Source: Steromphala cineraria
Lineage: Eukaryota > Mollusca > Gastropoda > Trochida > Trochidae
Assembly (NCBI GenBank): GCA_916613615.1
Contig: OU744734.1
Coordinates: 33,178,301-33,242,300, forward strand
DNA length: 64,000 nucleotides
Reading direction: 5' to 3'
The translations under genes and the position numbers were made by a program. Shown one piece after another: positions 10,241 through 22,470 of the stretch (its first letter is position 1; every line of letters starts with the position of its first letter). The notes under the pieces are model-generated. The model did not search any database and was not told the DNA's origin. It was given only the letters and a program-made list of their open reading frames with translations.

Positions 10241-13200
10241 CTACCAAGGTTTTTCACATATATAATTGGCAAATAATATATCACAAGATCCATCATTGAG
10301 CATGAATCTGTGGTCGTAGCTCATGTCTCCACACTTCTTCTTGCGACTACTCGGTTCACCAGGGGCCCAAAACTCCTTCATCACCGCGGATCCATCATCC
10401 CAAACCATGGTGGAATTATCATCTCGTGTCAGGCCCACATAATAAGGAAAGAAACCTGAAGAGACAAGAGCAATACTTACTATAGATAAATCCCTCAACA
10501 TTTAGAATCTTCAGGGTCAAAAGGGCCTGCAAGGGCAAATATTCTATTCTGCGATAATCAAACCATTATTATGCTTACAAGCTCATGGAAAAATTCTGAA
10601 TTGTTTTCAACTTTCGAAAATAAATATATAACATTCAACTTTTAGGGGAACAAAGGTTTTATCATGCATACATGACCCGAAGTCTTGCCTGACCTTTTGG
10701 TGAAACAGCGCAAGCAAATCAAAACCTACCATCTATGACTTGCAAAGCAGAGCGGAGTGCCACAAACTGTTCTAGTGTCTTCAACTGTACCAGCCGCCCC
10801 CCTTGTGCTTTTTTCTCGCACATCGACTGTGCTCCTTTACGAGAATTAAACTCGTTGCCGATAATCTTATAACACAATCCTGCTTCAAATGTAAATCCGT
10901 CCTTACAGTCTGGGGGATATTCTGCAACGATATTCAGTAAATGGGTGACTTTTTGACAATATTACTCACTGGCTCTTAACGTGAGGGAGTAAACAACCAA
11001 TCATCAACAAAGTCAAGTGAGAAAAAAAACAGTGGATCATAAAAAAAAACGCGAGTCGTCCAACTATTTTAAGATAGATATATCAACTGCAATTAATATG
11101 GTTTTTACACTAATGATTTAAATCGTTTCGGATAAATCAGGCAAGAACGTCTTGTATCATTTGAAATCTTGTACAAGGAAATAAATGTCTGACTAATCCA
11201 ATTAGAGATATGTTTAATGTTGATGTTACGACAAAATTGATTAATCCTCACTTCAGTAGATACCAGGCATTATCATGTAAGCGTAATTTTTAAAGATCAA
11301 AACTGGTCACGTGTGGTGGACAGAAAGTGATGTTGACCCATCCCCCGTGACCCCGGGTCCGACCAAAAGGGATATTGACTTGAGTTACAAAAATTAGAGT
11401 GGATGACGTCGAACCGTTATTTCATGATGTCATTCTTGTGTTTTCATGACGTGATTGACCCGTCCTTACCAACAATCGAGTCATAATGTCACTCATGGCT
11501 GTGGTTTTCTATTCCCTTTCGATTTTTTAAACCGAGACACAATTAAACAATTTAAACTTGTGAATTCAGTCAATACCTGTTTTGGTAGACCCGAGGAAAG
11601 AAATATCGACCTCGGACTCCTCGAGTCTATAAAACAGGTATTGACCTCATCATCGGTCTATAATTGTATAATATTTGCTACAAGGGGAAAATCATCTGCA
11701 TGGGACAGCTTTGGTCAGATCTTCTAGTAAGTCATGTATGAATGTTATATATATATTAAGGGTTACAATGAAAATAATTGGACAGTAAAATAACACCTGC
11801 ATGATATGAGAAAAACATTAAAGCAGTACAAAAACATCAGTGTACCTTGTACTCAAACAAATTAAAAATATGAACGACGGTTCTCTACAAAAGTCCTCGT
11901 CACTAAAGCATGATATACATGTACGTCCAAGGGTGTTTATTTAATGTTTACTCTATGCTGCATGTCGAATTAATTTCATCAACAATTTTTTTTAATGTTT
12001 TATTGTTTTAACCATTGCAGGAACGCTAATTTTATATCTGCCTGTTTAAAATGTATATCGAATGAACAGCTAACTGAATACCTGTAGCACTATTAGAAAA
12101 GTTCATTATCTATTTCTGGTTTTGTTTGATGACTAAATGTAGAGATACGGTAACACCTTATGTTAAACCAGTCTAAAATAGACCTAGAAGAACGTTCATA
12201 GAGCCACAAGTAAGCAAAGTTAATGCACCAGTAATACCGAAAATAGTATCTATTGAACACTGAGTACTATATTGACAGATACAAAAAGTTCAGAATTGTG
12301 AAGAACCGCTTTGAAAAAGTGCTTTGTCAATTTGAAAGGCTTATTACACTAGAATAATAAGGATAAAGCAAAATTGCTCAGCAGCCAAAGAATTGATTAT
12401 TTTCATACATATTTTCTAATTTGATTTGAATATTCTCACTTCTTTACATCTGTTCATCTCAATTCATGACATTCTAACATTGTTAAAAGTTCAAAAACTT
12501 ACAGATTATTGTAAACATGATTTCTACACGTGCTCGAATACCGACTTGTCCCTTTCAGTCAATAGAATCAAATATATGAGTTATAACATCTGACCAAAGT
12601 ATATCATACCTGTTGTTGATTCAACATCTTCGGTTGTTGTCATATCTTCAGTTGGTGTAGCTGTGGTCGTGGTTGTTGTTGTATTTGCGGCTGTATTGGT
12701 GCTTGTGACAATCATAGTGGTCAGTGTGGCTTTGGTGGTTTTAGACTGTTTTACTGTATCAAATATAATTGCATCCAAACAGTTTGTTCACCTTCGTGAC
12801 TTTGATTTCAAATATGTTGTGTTTTAGTTTACTTTGATGTGGATTTTATTTGTGAATGATTTCACCATAATTTTTTACCTGTCATCCAATGAAATAAATA
12901 AGATAAACGCATAAGTAAGTCTATGAGAAAGCTTGATACTTCGAACATGAAGAAATTCAGTCATATTTTTCATTCATTTCATATCACATGGGGAACTGTC
13001 TGGTTACAACTTGTCATCAACAAACAACAACTTCAACAAACTTGAATATCATTTCATATCATAATCGTGAAATTAATAATTCAACATACATTAACCTTTG
13101 AACTTCGTGTATAAAAGAAGTCACAGTGTCATGTTTTGAATATACAAATTGACAATTTACCCGTATGAACTCATCATGTATTGATAACATTAATCTTTAA

Positions 13201-14831
13201 AAAGTACAACACTCACCAACGGTGTTTGAGCTCAAGTTTTTCAGAGGTGAACCAGCCATTCTGGGTAAATTAGCCTTCTTGCTCTCAAGAGAAGTTAATT
13301 GTGACGGTATTTTACTTTGAACTACCGATTGGAGAGGCAACTTTTGGTGAGTCCTAAGCCCAGACGTCATAGACTGAGAAAACAATCCCTGAGGTTCAGA
13401 ATCAGAATTGAGGGTGTCACGGTTTGACGAACTTTGTGCAACAATGAATCCTTGAGGTTTAGAATCAGAATTGATTGTGTCTTGGTTAGAGAAACCAGAT
13501 GCGACCATAAAACCCGGAGATTTAGAATTAGAATTGAGGGTGTCGAGGCTAAAAGAACCTGATTCGACCATGAATCCTGAAGATTGGGGCATGATGATGT
13601 CTGTAGATTGAAAGCTTGTTGAGCGCTCCTTTGATGGCGATGAGAGTTTTGATGCACCTGAAGAAATGAAAAAGGTGATGTGAATTCTGGTGCTACAATA
13701 CTTTGATGAAAACAATGTTTTCTTTCGGATTAAATCCTTGTTATTCAAATATGCATCTCTGTTACCTCTTGTTATAACAAAAACATGATTGTTCTACATA
13801 TATCTGTTAATTATTTTGTGATATTATATATTGTGAATGTAAAAAGAATGAATACTGTACATCTAAATCAAATATTAAAATATTGACATGGATATCGAAT
13901 ATTTTCATCATTTAAATGAATTCATATCAATCATCCATAACAATGTAAGCAGTAAGAGATTTGAAATGAGAGACGAAATAAAGAAACAGGTTCAGTGATG
14001 AGGCTGCATGATGTATATACAATGTATCATGTAAGTGACATAGTTATTATAAGTTGTTTGCTTCTCACGAGGGTAATACGGTCTGATGTACCATCTTTGT
14101 AGAAATGTTGCCGGAGCCGCAAGGCGAGGGCTGACATTTCAACAAAGATGGTACATCAGACCGTATTACCCAAGGGAGAAGCATACAACGAATTTATCTT
14201 GCCGTCATGTCAGAAGAAAATATATTCATTTCTTTTTTGTTTGCCGTTAACGGATGAGCCATCACTGCTTGAACGACCCTGACCCCTAATGTATACAAAA
14301 TGGCGTCATCCAACCCGACTGAAATGTTATGAATCGAGTAACGTAAAACTACTAGCCTAAACATGCTTAAGAACTATTTGATTTTAATTCTATGGCATGT
14401 GCAAGTAGTGCAATGAGGAATTTGTTTCCAAATAAAACTTAGAATGATGGGAAAACAAATCTATAATAAATAATCACGAAAACGGCTAATCGAACTTATG
14501 TAAACTCTGCACACCGCGTGCGTCATTTGGTAACGTCATGTTAATGCTATGCGACATCGCTTCTCGGAAAGGAGCTGTTGCAATGGCAGCGGGGTACATG
14601 ACATTTGTACACAGTGAGAGGTGAGGGTCCCGGGGTACATAAGATAAAACGTGGCGATCGTCAGCCAATCAAAAACAAGTATTTTACTGTAAGGTAAGAT
14701 AATGTTTTATATAATTCAGTAGGATTACCTTTATTGCCAGGAAAGACCGGAAGTTGAGATGGTTTGAAAGGTATGAATCCTTTGCATGACATCAAGACCT
14801 GCAAGGAAGTCAAGATGAAAAACATTCCCAT
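10241..14831 (-). CDS. Gene A: secreted mucin-like C-type lectin domain protein, five exons
   Basis: Coding exons are 14729-14831, 13217-13657, 12610-12753, 10730-10921 and 10241-10455. All introns are GT-AG and phase 1, and the sum of 1095 bp encodes 364 aa in one frame. Exon 1 gives a signal peptide (MGMFFILTSLQVLMSCKG). Exon 2 is Ser/Asn-rich with three 21-residue repeats. Exon 3 is a Thr-rich, mucin-like linker. Exons 4-5 form a long-form C-type lectin domain: DCKDGF...LCYKI, the first core Cys in MCEKK, and YVGLTRD, FWAPGEPSS, CGDM and SCDILFANYICEKPW. The usual EPN and WND calcium/sugar motifs read EPS and LND, so classical mannose-type binding is uncertain. It is probably extracellular (mucus, matrix or immunity, by family analogy). 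A paralogue lies at 51384-54482. The start was chosen because the signal peptide and a TATA-like box are conserved in both copies. Confidence 0.88.
11569..11645. repeat. Short inverted repeat (hairpin) in intron 3 of gene A
   Basis: Arms 11569-11596 and 11619-11645 pair with few mismatches (gtcaatacctgtttt against aaaacaggtattgac), with a loop of about 22 bp. It is perhaps a small foldback MITE. Confidence 0.6.
13389..13577 (-). repeat. 63-bp coding minisatellite, three units (gene A exon 2)
   Basis: Three 21-residue units of the form GFxVxSxxxxxDTxNSxSxxx lie in frame. Gene B has ten units of the same motif at 53148-53771. The unit length is a multiple of three, so copy-number change keeps the frame. 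Confidence 0.85.
14051..14190. mobile_element. Foldback MITE-like hairpin in intron 1 of gene A
   Basis: Arms of about 57 bp at 14051-14107 and 14133-14190 are almost perfect reverse complements (shared core taatacggtctgatgtacca). The loop is about 25 bp and GC-rich (ccggagccgcaaggcgaggg). No coding content. The structure resembles the smaller hairpin at 52568-52649 in gene B. Confidence 0.75.
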
Positions 14832-14885
14832 GGTGAGTTGGACAATGTCTATCAGTTTTTTTTACACTAAGACACATCTAGTGTG

Positions 14886-14893
14886 TATAAATA
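14886..14893 (-). promoter_or_regulatory. TATA-like box of gene A
   Basis: TATTTATA on the minus strand, 55 bp upstream of the ATG. The surrounding block (GATGAATCCATTTTC upstream, GTCTTAGTGTAAAA downstream) is conserved at the equivalent place before gene B, which supports a core promoter. Confidence 0.6.
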
Positions 14894-15299
14894 CAAAATA
14901 TTGGATGAATCCATTTTCAAAACAAGGTGTGATGAAAGTATAGAATTGCTTTGGCAAATGTTCTTTTATAGCTTGTCCGATAACAGATCTAGAGGGTTAG
15001 TGAATAATTCCAGATCGAAATTTCTTCATCTTTACAAGAAGTATAACTTTGATCATTTCTTTCCTTAAGGTGAAATTGGTTTTTGATGTTTATCCTTTAC
15101 AACTTCTGACTAATATTTAGATCAAAGCCTGACACTTCAACATAAAAAGTTTCTTTGTCACCAAACAACTTCAAGAGAATAACTGTTTGTTGATTACAAA
15201 TTATATTTGTTTTGAATGAAAAGATTATTTGAATTCACAAAAAAAGTATAACAAGCACGCATACCAAATATCACATTTCATGTCTTGGTTGGTAAAGGG

Positions 15300-18200
15300 T
15301 TTTTTTTGTTTTTTATTATTGGTTCCATTGATTACACATACATACAGTTGTCATGGTTTTACAATAAGAATAACAGACAGTTGCATGGACAGTTGTGATA
15401 AAAAATAGGTACATCAGTGTATATGTATTGGAATAATTTACTTTTGCAATCAGTCAAATTGGTCATGTAAGTACTGGTAAGAGAGGCTTCCATTTACGAT
15501 TAAAATTTTCTAAATCGTTATTCTTCTTTGAAATATATTTTTCAACAAAAAATATTTGTTTCAGAGTTCTGAAATATAAGTTAAGTTTGGGAATTTTATC
15601 TTTAATACTGCATAAGTGAGTATGTCTCTTTGCAGAGATAATGATATGATTCAGTAGTCTATTTTGATAGGGTACCAAACCAGACCATATATTTGGATAA
15701 TATATTGTGGGAATATAATAAATTATTGTTAAGACAATTTTGTAAATCATTTCAAAAAGTTTGGGTCACCTGACATTCCCAGTACACATGACAAAGGTTT
15801 TCATTTTCATCATGACAACACAAACTATTATCAACCTTTTTCATTTTAAGCAACCCATTTTTGTATAGATAACACCATGTAAAAATTTGTATTGGAAGTC
15901 TATTAGTTTTAGATCTTTTAACCCCTTTTTGTATACTGTAATTATATTTTTCCAATTTCAGGGAATATATTTTGCCATTTATCATAAATTTTGGGCTGTT
16001 TTGCATTTGAAATGAGTTGGTCATAAACAATCCTGCAGCCTTTTGATCTTTTCAATAGATTCATCTGACAAAGGTTGATATTTAAATTCCTGATAGGGAT
16101 AGAATGGCAATGTCTAATAGTGTTTTTCCATGATTCAGGTAATAGATGTAATAAACATTCCAGATCTAAGAAAGTACCTTTGATACAGAATTTTCCTTTT
16201 AAGGATTCTATTGATAAAAGTCCATTTTCATCACATAAGTCTCTGATATTTATGATTCAGAGGTTGAGACAAAATTTCATCAGTGTTGTCTGAGTCCACA
16301 TCATGATGTTGGTGCAAATGTTTCCATGCTTTTAGAACATCATGCCAAAAGGGGTTTTTAATTTTCAAAAATATTTGAGAATTTGCTCCAAATCTGAATA
16401 TACATTCTAAAGGTATTTTACATGGGTTGTTCTTATCATTTTTACTAAAGTAAGATCTTAAGACAGATAATTTTAAGGAATTATAAATCAATTTGTATCA
16501 AACATTCTCAATCCTCCTTCTTCATATTTGTTTTTCATTACACTTCTTTTAATTTTATCATTTTTATCATTCCAAATAAATTTGAAAAAGATTTTATCCA
16601 AAGAAGTGATAAATTCTGCTGGTGGATTTGGCAAAGAATTGAAAATATGAACTAACTTAGAGATTGCTAATGTTTTTATTACTGTTATTTTACCAATAAG
16701 AGTTAAGTTTCTTTTTCTCCAAGATGCTAAGAGTATATTAATTTCTTCCAGTCTCTTCCTGGTGTTAATTACCCAAAAGTCTTCAAGATCTGGTGTAAAC
16801 TTAATACCAAGAACATCAAATTCACTATTAACCCATTCAATATTAAGGTCATGGCAAATTTTGTCACTAACTTTAGCTTTGGATCCAATTCAAATTGCTT
16901 TGGATTTGTCTAAATTTATTTTCAGAAAAGTTACCATGTTGAATGACACAAGATGTAGTATCATAAGTTAAAATATTTATCTTATAAATTCAGGGCCAAA
17001 ATCAAATTTGTGTAAAACTAGATTGATAAAATCTTTGGAGACAGTGTCAAATGCTTTTTCAAAATCAATCAATATTAGCAGTCCAGGAATGTTTTGTTTT
17101 TTTGTTTCAAACATTATGTCATATAGCAACCTTGTGTTTTCACTAATAGTCCTGCCTGGTATAAAACCGGTTTGATTAAAATGAATGAGTTCATCTAAAG
17201 TAGTTTTTAATCTCTGTGCAATACAAGAGCTGATAATCTTATAAACAGCATTTAGTAGAGTGATAGGCCTCCAGTTTTTAAGTAATGTTCTTTGCTAGAT
17301 TTTGGGATGCAGGTGATAACGCCTCTCTTCATACTGAGAGACATTTCATTCCTGATACATCTTTAATAAATCTATAAATCCATACTTTTATTTCTTTCAA
17401 AAAAACCTTAAAGAAATCAATAGGAAAACCATCAATCCCTGGGCTTTTGTTATTTTTCATTTTGTAAACAGAAGTGCTAATTTCTTCCATACTGATTTCT
17501 CTTTCAAGATTGTCTTTTCATTTCTTATCTAAAGTTGGAGTCTTAATGTCTTTTAAGCAATCTTCTTTCTATATTGATCAGGAGAAGAATATAGATTTTC
17601 ATAAAAAACCTTAACTTCATTAATAATTGATTTACTATCTGTTATTTCTTTGTTGTCATTAGTTTTTAACTTATTGATAGATGTTTTGGAGAAATTTCTA
17701 TTTTCTAGATTACAAAAATATTTTGAGGGTTTTTCACCTTCTTCGTACCAAAGAATTCGGTTTCGAATTTGAATCACCTTCATCTCCTCATTTCTTTCTT
17801 ATATTTAGAGAGCTCATTGAGTAATTTTTCGTCAATTTTCTGAAAGTTAATTCTGATATTATCTTCAACCTGTTTTATTTTTTGTTCTAGTTCATCTGGA
17901 TTTTTTGCTTTTTGCTTTTTAATGTAGGAAGAGAATGATATAGTCTTTCCCCTAATATTCATTAATAATACCTCTTAAAATAAAGAATCAGAAATTGTAA
18001 GATCAACATTTTTAATAGTTTTGTTGTCATCTATCGCTTCTGTTGAATTTTCCTATAGTATCCTGAAATACAGTTCTGACTAAATCACCATATTCAGGGT
18101 TTAGCAGTAAAGAGGCATTAGACTTCCAGTAAAAATGTCCTCTTTCTTGATTAATAGTATTTGAAAAGGTTAATGATATTGCTGAGTGATAACCTGGGAG

Positions 18201-19230
18201 AATGTCTGAATCCAAAGTAATATCAAATATGTCTTCCGATACAATAAAGAAATCAACCAGGTGTATTTTCTTGTTTTATCATTAAGGTTTCTCCAAATAT
18301 CAATAAGATTGTAAGTTTCAATAAATTCCAATACTGTATTTCTTGATTTTGGATTATTAACATGTTTATAATTCTCGAGATCAATTGTTGGGTCTAGCAC
18401 TAAGTTCCAGTCTCCAACTATTGCCAATGAGTCATGCTCAAATTTTAAAATATTTTCAAATATATTGATATAAAAGTGAGGTGTATCATTATTGGGACCA
18501 TAAAAAATGGTTAAGGTCATTTTTTTATCTTCTATTGAAATATTAGCAATAATGAAATTACCATTATCATCAATAATGGTTCTATGTATTGTAAGATCAG
18601 TGTCATTGTTAAAAAGTATGGCAACTCCTCTTGAGTTTGATTTATAGGGCGCTATGATTGATTGCAAGCCCCATTCATTTCTCATGGTATTAGTATTAGT
18701 TTAATCTATGTGAATATCTTGCAAACATTGTATAGAACATGATTTCTTTCTGTAGATGTTCATTAGTTCCTTTCTTTTGGATTTATTTGCAAGTCCTCTG
18801 CAATTAGCTGAAATTATTTTGATCTTTTTGACATTACCCATTGTGAATTAAGAAATATTTCTTAAACATTACAAGAAAAAGTAAGACCAGTAAAATGTGC
18901 CAAGACAAGGGGATATCAGAGTAAACTGAGTTGAGTTTGTGTATAACATTAATAATGTATCTGTTTTCTAACTGCCTGTTTTCTTTTGAGTAATAGTACT
19001 GTAATTTGATTGGAACCATTTTTTGGTTGGTAACGGTTGGCGTTGTCCTTAGAATCTGAATATGTACTGTCCAACTGCAATATGTCTGTACAATTTTCTG
19101 ACAACATATTTGATAATGAAGCAATTTTGAAAAAAACCTTATATATAAGTTATTGCAGAATATATTATTCAAAAACGAAGAATGCTTGATGAACGTACAG
19201 TTAATTCATCAAAACCAATCTCATTTTCTT
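15300..19230 (-). mobile_element. L1/Tx1-like LINE inserted upstream of gene A
   Basis: Coding remnants of an L1/Tx1-type ORF2 run on the minus strand, ending in an A-rich tail (T-run at about 15300-15317 on plus). The flanks 15200-15298 and 19231-19310 match one continuous stretch upstream of gene B (54765-54910): agcacgcat...aaagg on one side and ctctgtccttcatg...gaatatgta on the other. The B locus is therefore an empty-site control that places an insertion of about 3.9 kb. The exact 5' end and target duplication are not clear. Confidence 0.75.
15463..18842 (-). pseudogene. L1/Tx1-like LINE ORF2 remnant
   Basis: Reading from 18842 on the minus strand gives the endonuclease start (KIKIISANCRGLANKSKRKE, then CLQDIH) and SRGVAILFN. 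Next come the catalytic-loop block VGDWNLVLD, the linker with YEEGEKPSKYFCNLENRN, RT pieces around 17000-17500 and the C-terminal HVYWECQ region. It is broken by many stops and frameshifts. The same family occurs on the plus strand at 43397-46440 with the matching motif EQGEKPSKYFLHLETRN. Order and motifs identify an APE-type LINE of the L1/Tx1 group. The copy is inactive. Confidence 0.82.
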
Positions 19231-19498
19231 TCTTAATAACTCTGTCCTTCATGGTTTGCTGGAACTTGAATATGTATATGAATGAAGACTGTCAAACTGT
19301 CTGTAAGTTATCTGGTAGACAAGATGGTAAACCCTTAAGGAGGTTGGATACAAAATATCAAGGTATTCAGAAATAAAATTTGGTGAAAAATATGTTTTGA
19401 ATCTAATTATGTCATAATAATACCATGTGGAAATTATGTACCAATTTCTTTATGAAAATACATAAATGAACGGTGCAGCAGACCCTTGTTCTACTTAA

Positions 19499-19854
19499 AG
19501 GGGCAGTAGCACGTTTTTAGGGGGAATATAAGGTGATGTCAGGAAAATGAAAATTAATGGTTCCAATTGAAAAACAATGTATTTAAACTGAACGGAGTAG
19601 TAATAATTCAAATATATAACGTAAAGGTTAGCCATCCGATTCCTTTTCTTAAACAAAATGAATTAAAGGTGTTCACAAAAAAATGGCTGCCAATGGATCT
19701 TGTGTGAATCTTCATACTTTGTCCTTTGACTATGGATGATTGGCTTGTGTAATGACATTTTTGACACTGTCAAAATAATACATTTAACATTAACTTACAA
19801 TTATCAGTGAAAATTTAAAAATATAAAATTATCATAAAACGTGCTTCTGCCCCT
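19499..19854. mobile_element. TTAA-flanked MITE, copy 1 (356 bp)
   Basis: Terminal inverted repeats AGGGGCAGTAGCACG and CGTGCTTCTGCCCCT are flanked by TTAA at 19495-19498 and 19855-19858. A second copy in opposite orientation is at 58132-58442. TTAA target sites are typical of piggyBac-type elements, but that assignment is inference. Confidence 0.75.
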
Positions 19855-19984
19855 TTAATAGCATGATTGACAGACATGGTTGTCCTTCAACTTGTACATA
19901 CCCAACTTTGAAATATGTGACATTCATTAGCATATTCCATTTCCTTTTTAATTTCATTCGAATCATTTGCATATAAATAAATGT

Positions 19985-20120
19985 AAATGTTTGGATCAGA
20001 TTTGTTTCAATTTATGTGTATATAAAAAGAAAAATGTTTAAAGAAACGAATGATGAAACAATTGTGGATGGGTTTTTGTGTCTCCTAATCTTTCAATTAA
20101 TGTCTCGGTTTTCCTGTATC
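19985..20120 (+). repeat. Dispersed repeat R1, copy 2 (left part)
   Basis: The segment aaacgaatgatgaaacaatt...tttgtgtctc matches 38830-38878 with small differences. Transposon T1 copy 2 follows. Confidence 0.5.
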
Positions 20121-20748
20121 TTAAGGATATATGAGCGTTCTTTTTTAAAAATATATTGCCTTCACATAAGGGAAAATATATCACATTATTGCAATGGAAA
20201 GAAAGTGAAATTCCACAAGGCTGTAGACATAGTGTTGGCGAACACATTAACATCAGTTTCTGTTCTGTTCTTGTGTGTGTTATTAGACGCAATTTGGAGC
20301 AGAAGTCATTTAATACTTTTGCTATCATTTCAAGTAATTCTTGATTGGCATCTTTCTCTCAATGAATTGAAAAGGCAAACAAATATCTTTAACAAAGTTT
20401 TACACTGCGTTCCCGCATTGCGATGGCCGGTTGTTGAAGTGTCAAGATTTTTTATTCTCCAAAACCATGCACGGTGGTACATGATCAATTTTACATAGAG
20501 AAATAAAGATGAGAATTGTGCATGCATAACATCAAGAATAACATACAACAGCATATACATGTATATTATTACATATGTGAAAAAATTCATTTGATGAAAA
20601 GAGATATGTTCTTTAAACTTCAGAATTTGTTACTTTTGAGGAGTAAATTAAGTTTGTGATGGCTTGGCCAATTTGAATAGTAAACTGGTATAAACTGAGC
20701 TCTAAAACTACTTAAGGCATGGCATCTAAATGAATAAAGCATTTCCAT

Positions 20749-21661
20749 TTAAGCAAGAACAAAATCCGAGAATGTATTGTCTGATGCCACACATGATTTA
20801 ATATTCTGATACAGTGTCCGTACAACGTTAGAGAAAAGGGCATTTACTCCAACACGTGGTAATTTCAACCAAAGTCCTGGACGCCATACATTATCGAAAG
20901 CTTTCGAGAAATCAACAAACGCACAAAATAACTTTCGTTTGGATAATTTCAATATTTGGGACAGCATGTGTAAAATGAATCTACTATCGACTGTTGAGAC
21001 TCCTTTCCGGAAGTCTGCCTGTGAAGCAGTCATGAGATGATTCGTTTCTATATATTCTGAGAGACGGGATTTAAGAATACTAGTAAAAAGCTTTCCTAAG
21101 CAGCTAAGAATTGTTATCGATCTATTAGAATTAGGGTCTGATGTATTTCTTGGATTTGTAAATCAGTTTTATGATACCGGTTACCCATGCCTCGGGTATA
21201 ATCCTCTTTAGAGTATAAAATTTAATAAAAGTATGTATAGTTGTTACATTTCATCCGAAGAATGAACGAAATATTCATTTACTACAAAAAAGATCCAACG
21301 ACTTTATTTGACTTCAGCGCCGAGACGGCGTTACTCACTTCTTCAATGTCGATCTCCTCATTTAATTTATCCGCGTTCCATTTATTTGGGTAATGAGTAA
21401 CCTCATTTAAATCAATATCAGGGTATTCCGTAATATTCAAATTTTTAAAGAAGTCATAAAATGATTTGAGATCTACATTTTTTTTATTGCTTTCCTTTTT
21501 AGGATTTAGTTTCTAAAATTCTCGAGGCGAGTTCTTGATTTGTGATCTGAACTTATTGATAACGGATCTTGTATACTGTTTTGAGTATCGTTTTAAACAA
21601 GGCTTATAAAATTTTGCTTGTTGTTGGAAAAACAATCTATTTTCCACTGTCTTCCTACTGT
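20749..21661 (-). pseudogene. LINE reverse-transcriptase fragment
   Basis: The minus-strand reading contains IDIEEVSNAVSALKSNK, SNRSITILSCLGKLFTSIL, ASQADFRKGVSTVD and the palm motif FCAFVDFSKAFDNVW, and ends after YQNIKSCVASDN. The YADD box and everything downstream are missing, and stops and frameshifts occur near 21170 and 21510. It has a different sequence from the other LINEs in the window. Confidence 0.8.
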
Positions 21662-21750
21662 AATATTTGTAACGTAATGTGATGTTTAGGGAGTTTCTTC
21701 GGGACTTTGACCTTTATCTTGACACCACAGTGCAGCATGGTGCCTATTGT

Positions 21751-22395
21751 CAAGTGCTTATATTAAGTTTGTTCACTTACCTTCGTATTCTAGTGCAAAT
21801 ATCATGTAATTTGTAACGTCGTTGAGACATTATATCATTGTGAAAACGAAACCGTTAATGATGAAATTTCACTGCGGAAGTTAAGATTCAGTTTGCGTTG
21901 ACATATTCGTATGTCATTTCTAGCAGATAGCTGTAACAAATTTGGTAGCTCATTGAAGTGACCAGGGGTCAAAATTACGAAAACTCTAATTTCTATTTTG
22001 CTCTACAAAATCCTTCATAAGTGATCAACAGCTTTAGATCTTATTCATACGTGTTCCTTTGCGCTAAGGCCACGTAACTGTGCTGATTTTTTTCCTACAA
22101 AGTTTACATGGATGATTTTAATCGAAATTTAAGAAAATCCGAATTTTACAAATATGACCCCATCTGTCTATTTAACAATGCCAAATATCGACATTCAGCA
22201 CCAGTGACAAGACGATCCCGAAATATGGTTTGGGAATGGGTATTTTACGCATGGACAATTGATGATCTTCCGTAAGTAGTCCTGGAATTATTTTATGAAC
22301 ATAAAAACGAAACCCAAATTACATGATATTTGCACTAAGATCACAAGCAGGTGAACAAACTTATGGTATGCAGCTGTATGTGAATGAACTTCATA
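21751..22395. mobile_element. MITE with 50-bp inverted repeats nested in T1 copy 2
   Basis: Inverted arms at 21764-21813 and 22315-22363 share TAAGTTTGTTCAC and GTGCAAATATCATGTAATTTG with few mismatches. In T1 copy 1 the flanks (gcctattgt and atcattcttg) are contiguous at 8375-8392, which proves an insertion of about 645 bp here. No ORF of note. Confidence 0.75.
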
Positions 22396-22470
22396 TCATT
22401 CTTGAAAACTGTCTCTGGCATACTAGAATCCATACTTACACGCCCTTTAAACCAGCACAAGAAAATAAAT

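Larger units (their letters stand above)
20130..22470. mobile_element. Transposon T1, copy 2, with two nested insertions
   Basis: Parts of T1 appear in order: about 20150-20444 (equivalent to 7970-8258), 21689-21750 (identical to 8322-8383) and about 22393-22460 (equivalent to 8383-8540, attcttgaaaactg). The gaps are filled by a LINE RT fragment (about 20445-21688) and a TIR MITE (21751-22395), both absent from copy 1. No transposase reading survives. Confidence 0.6.
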
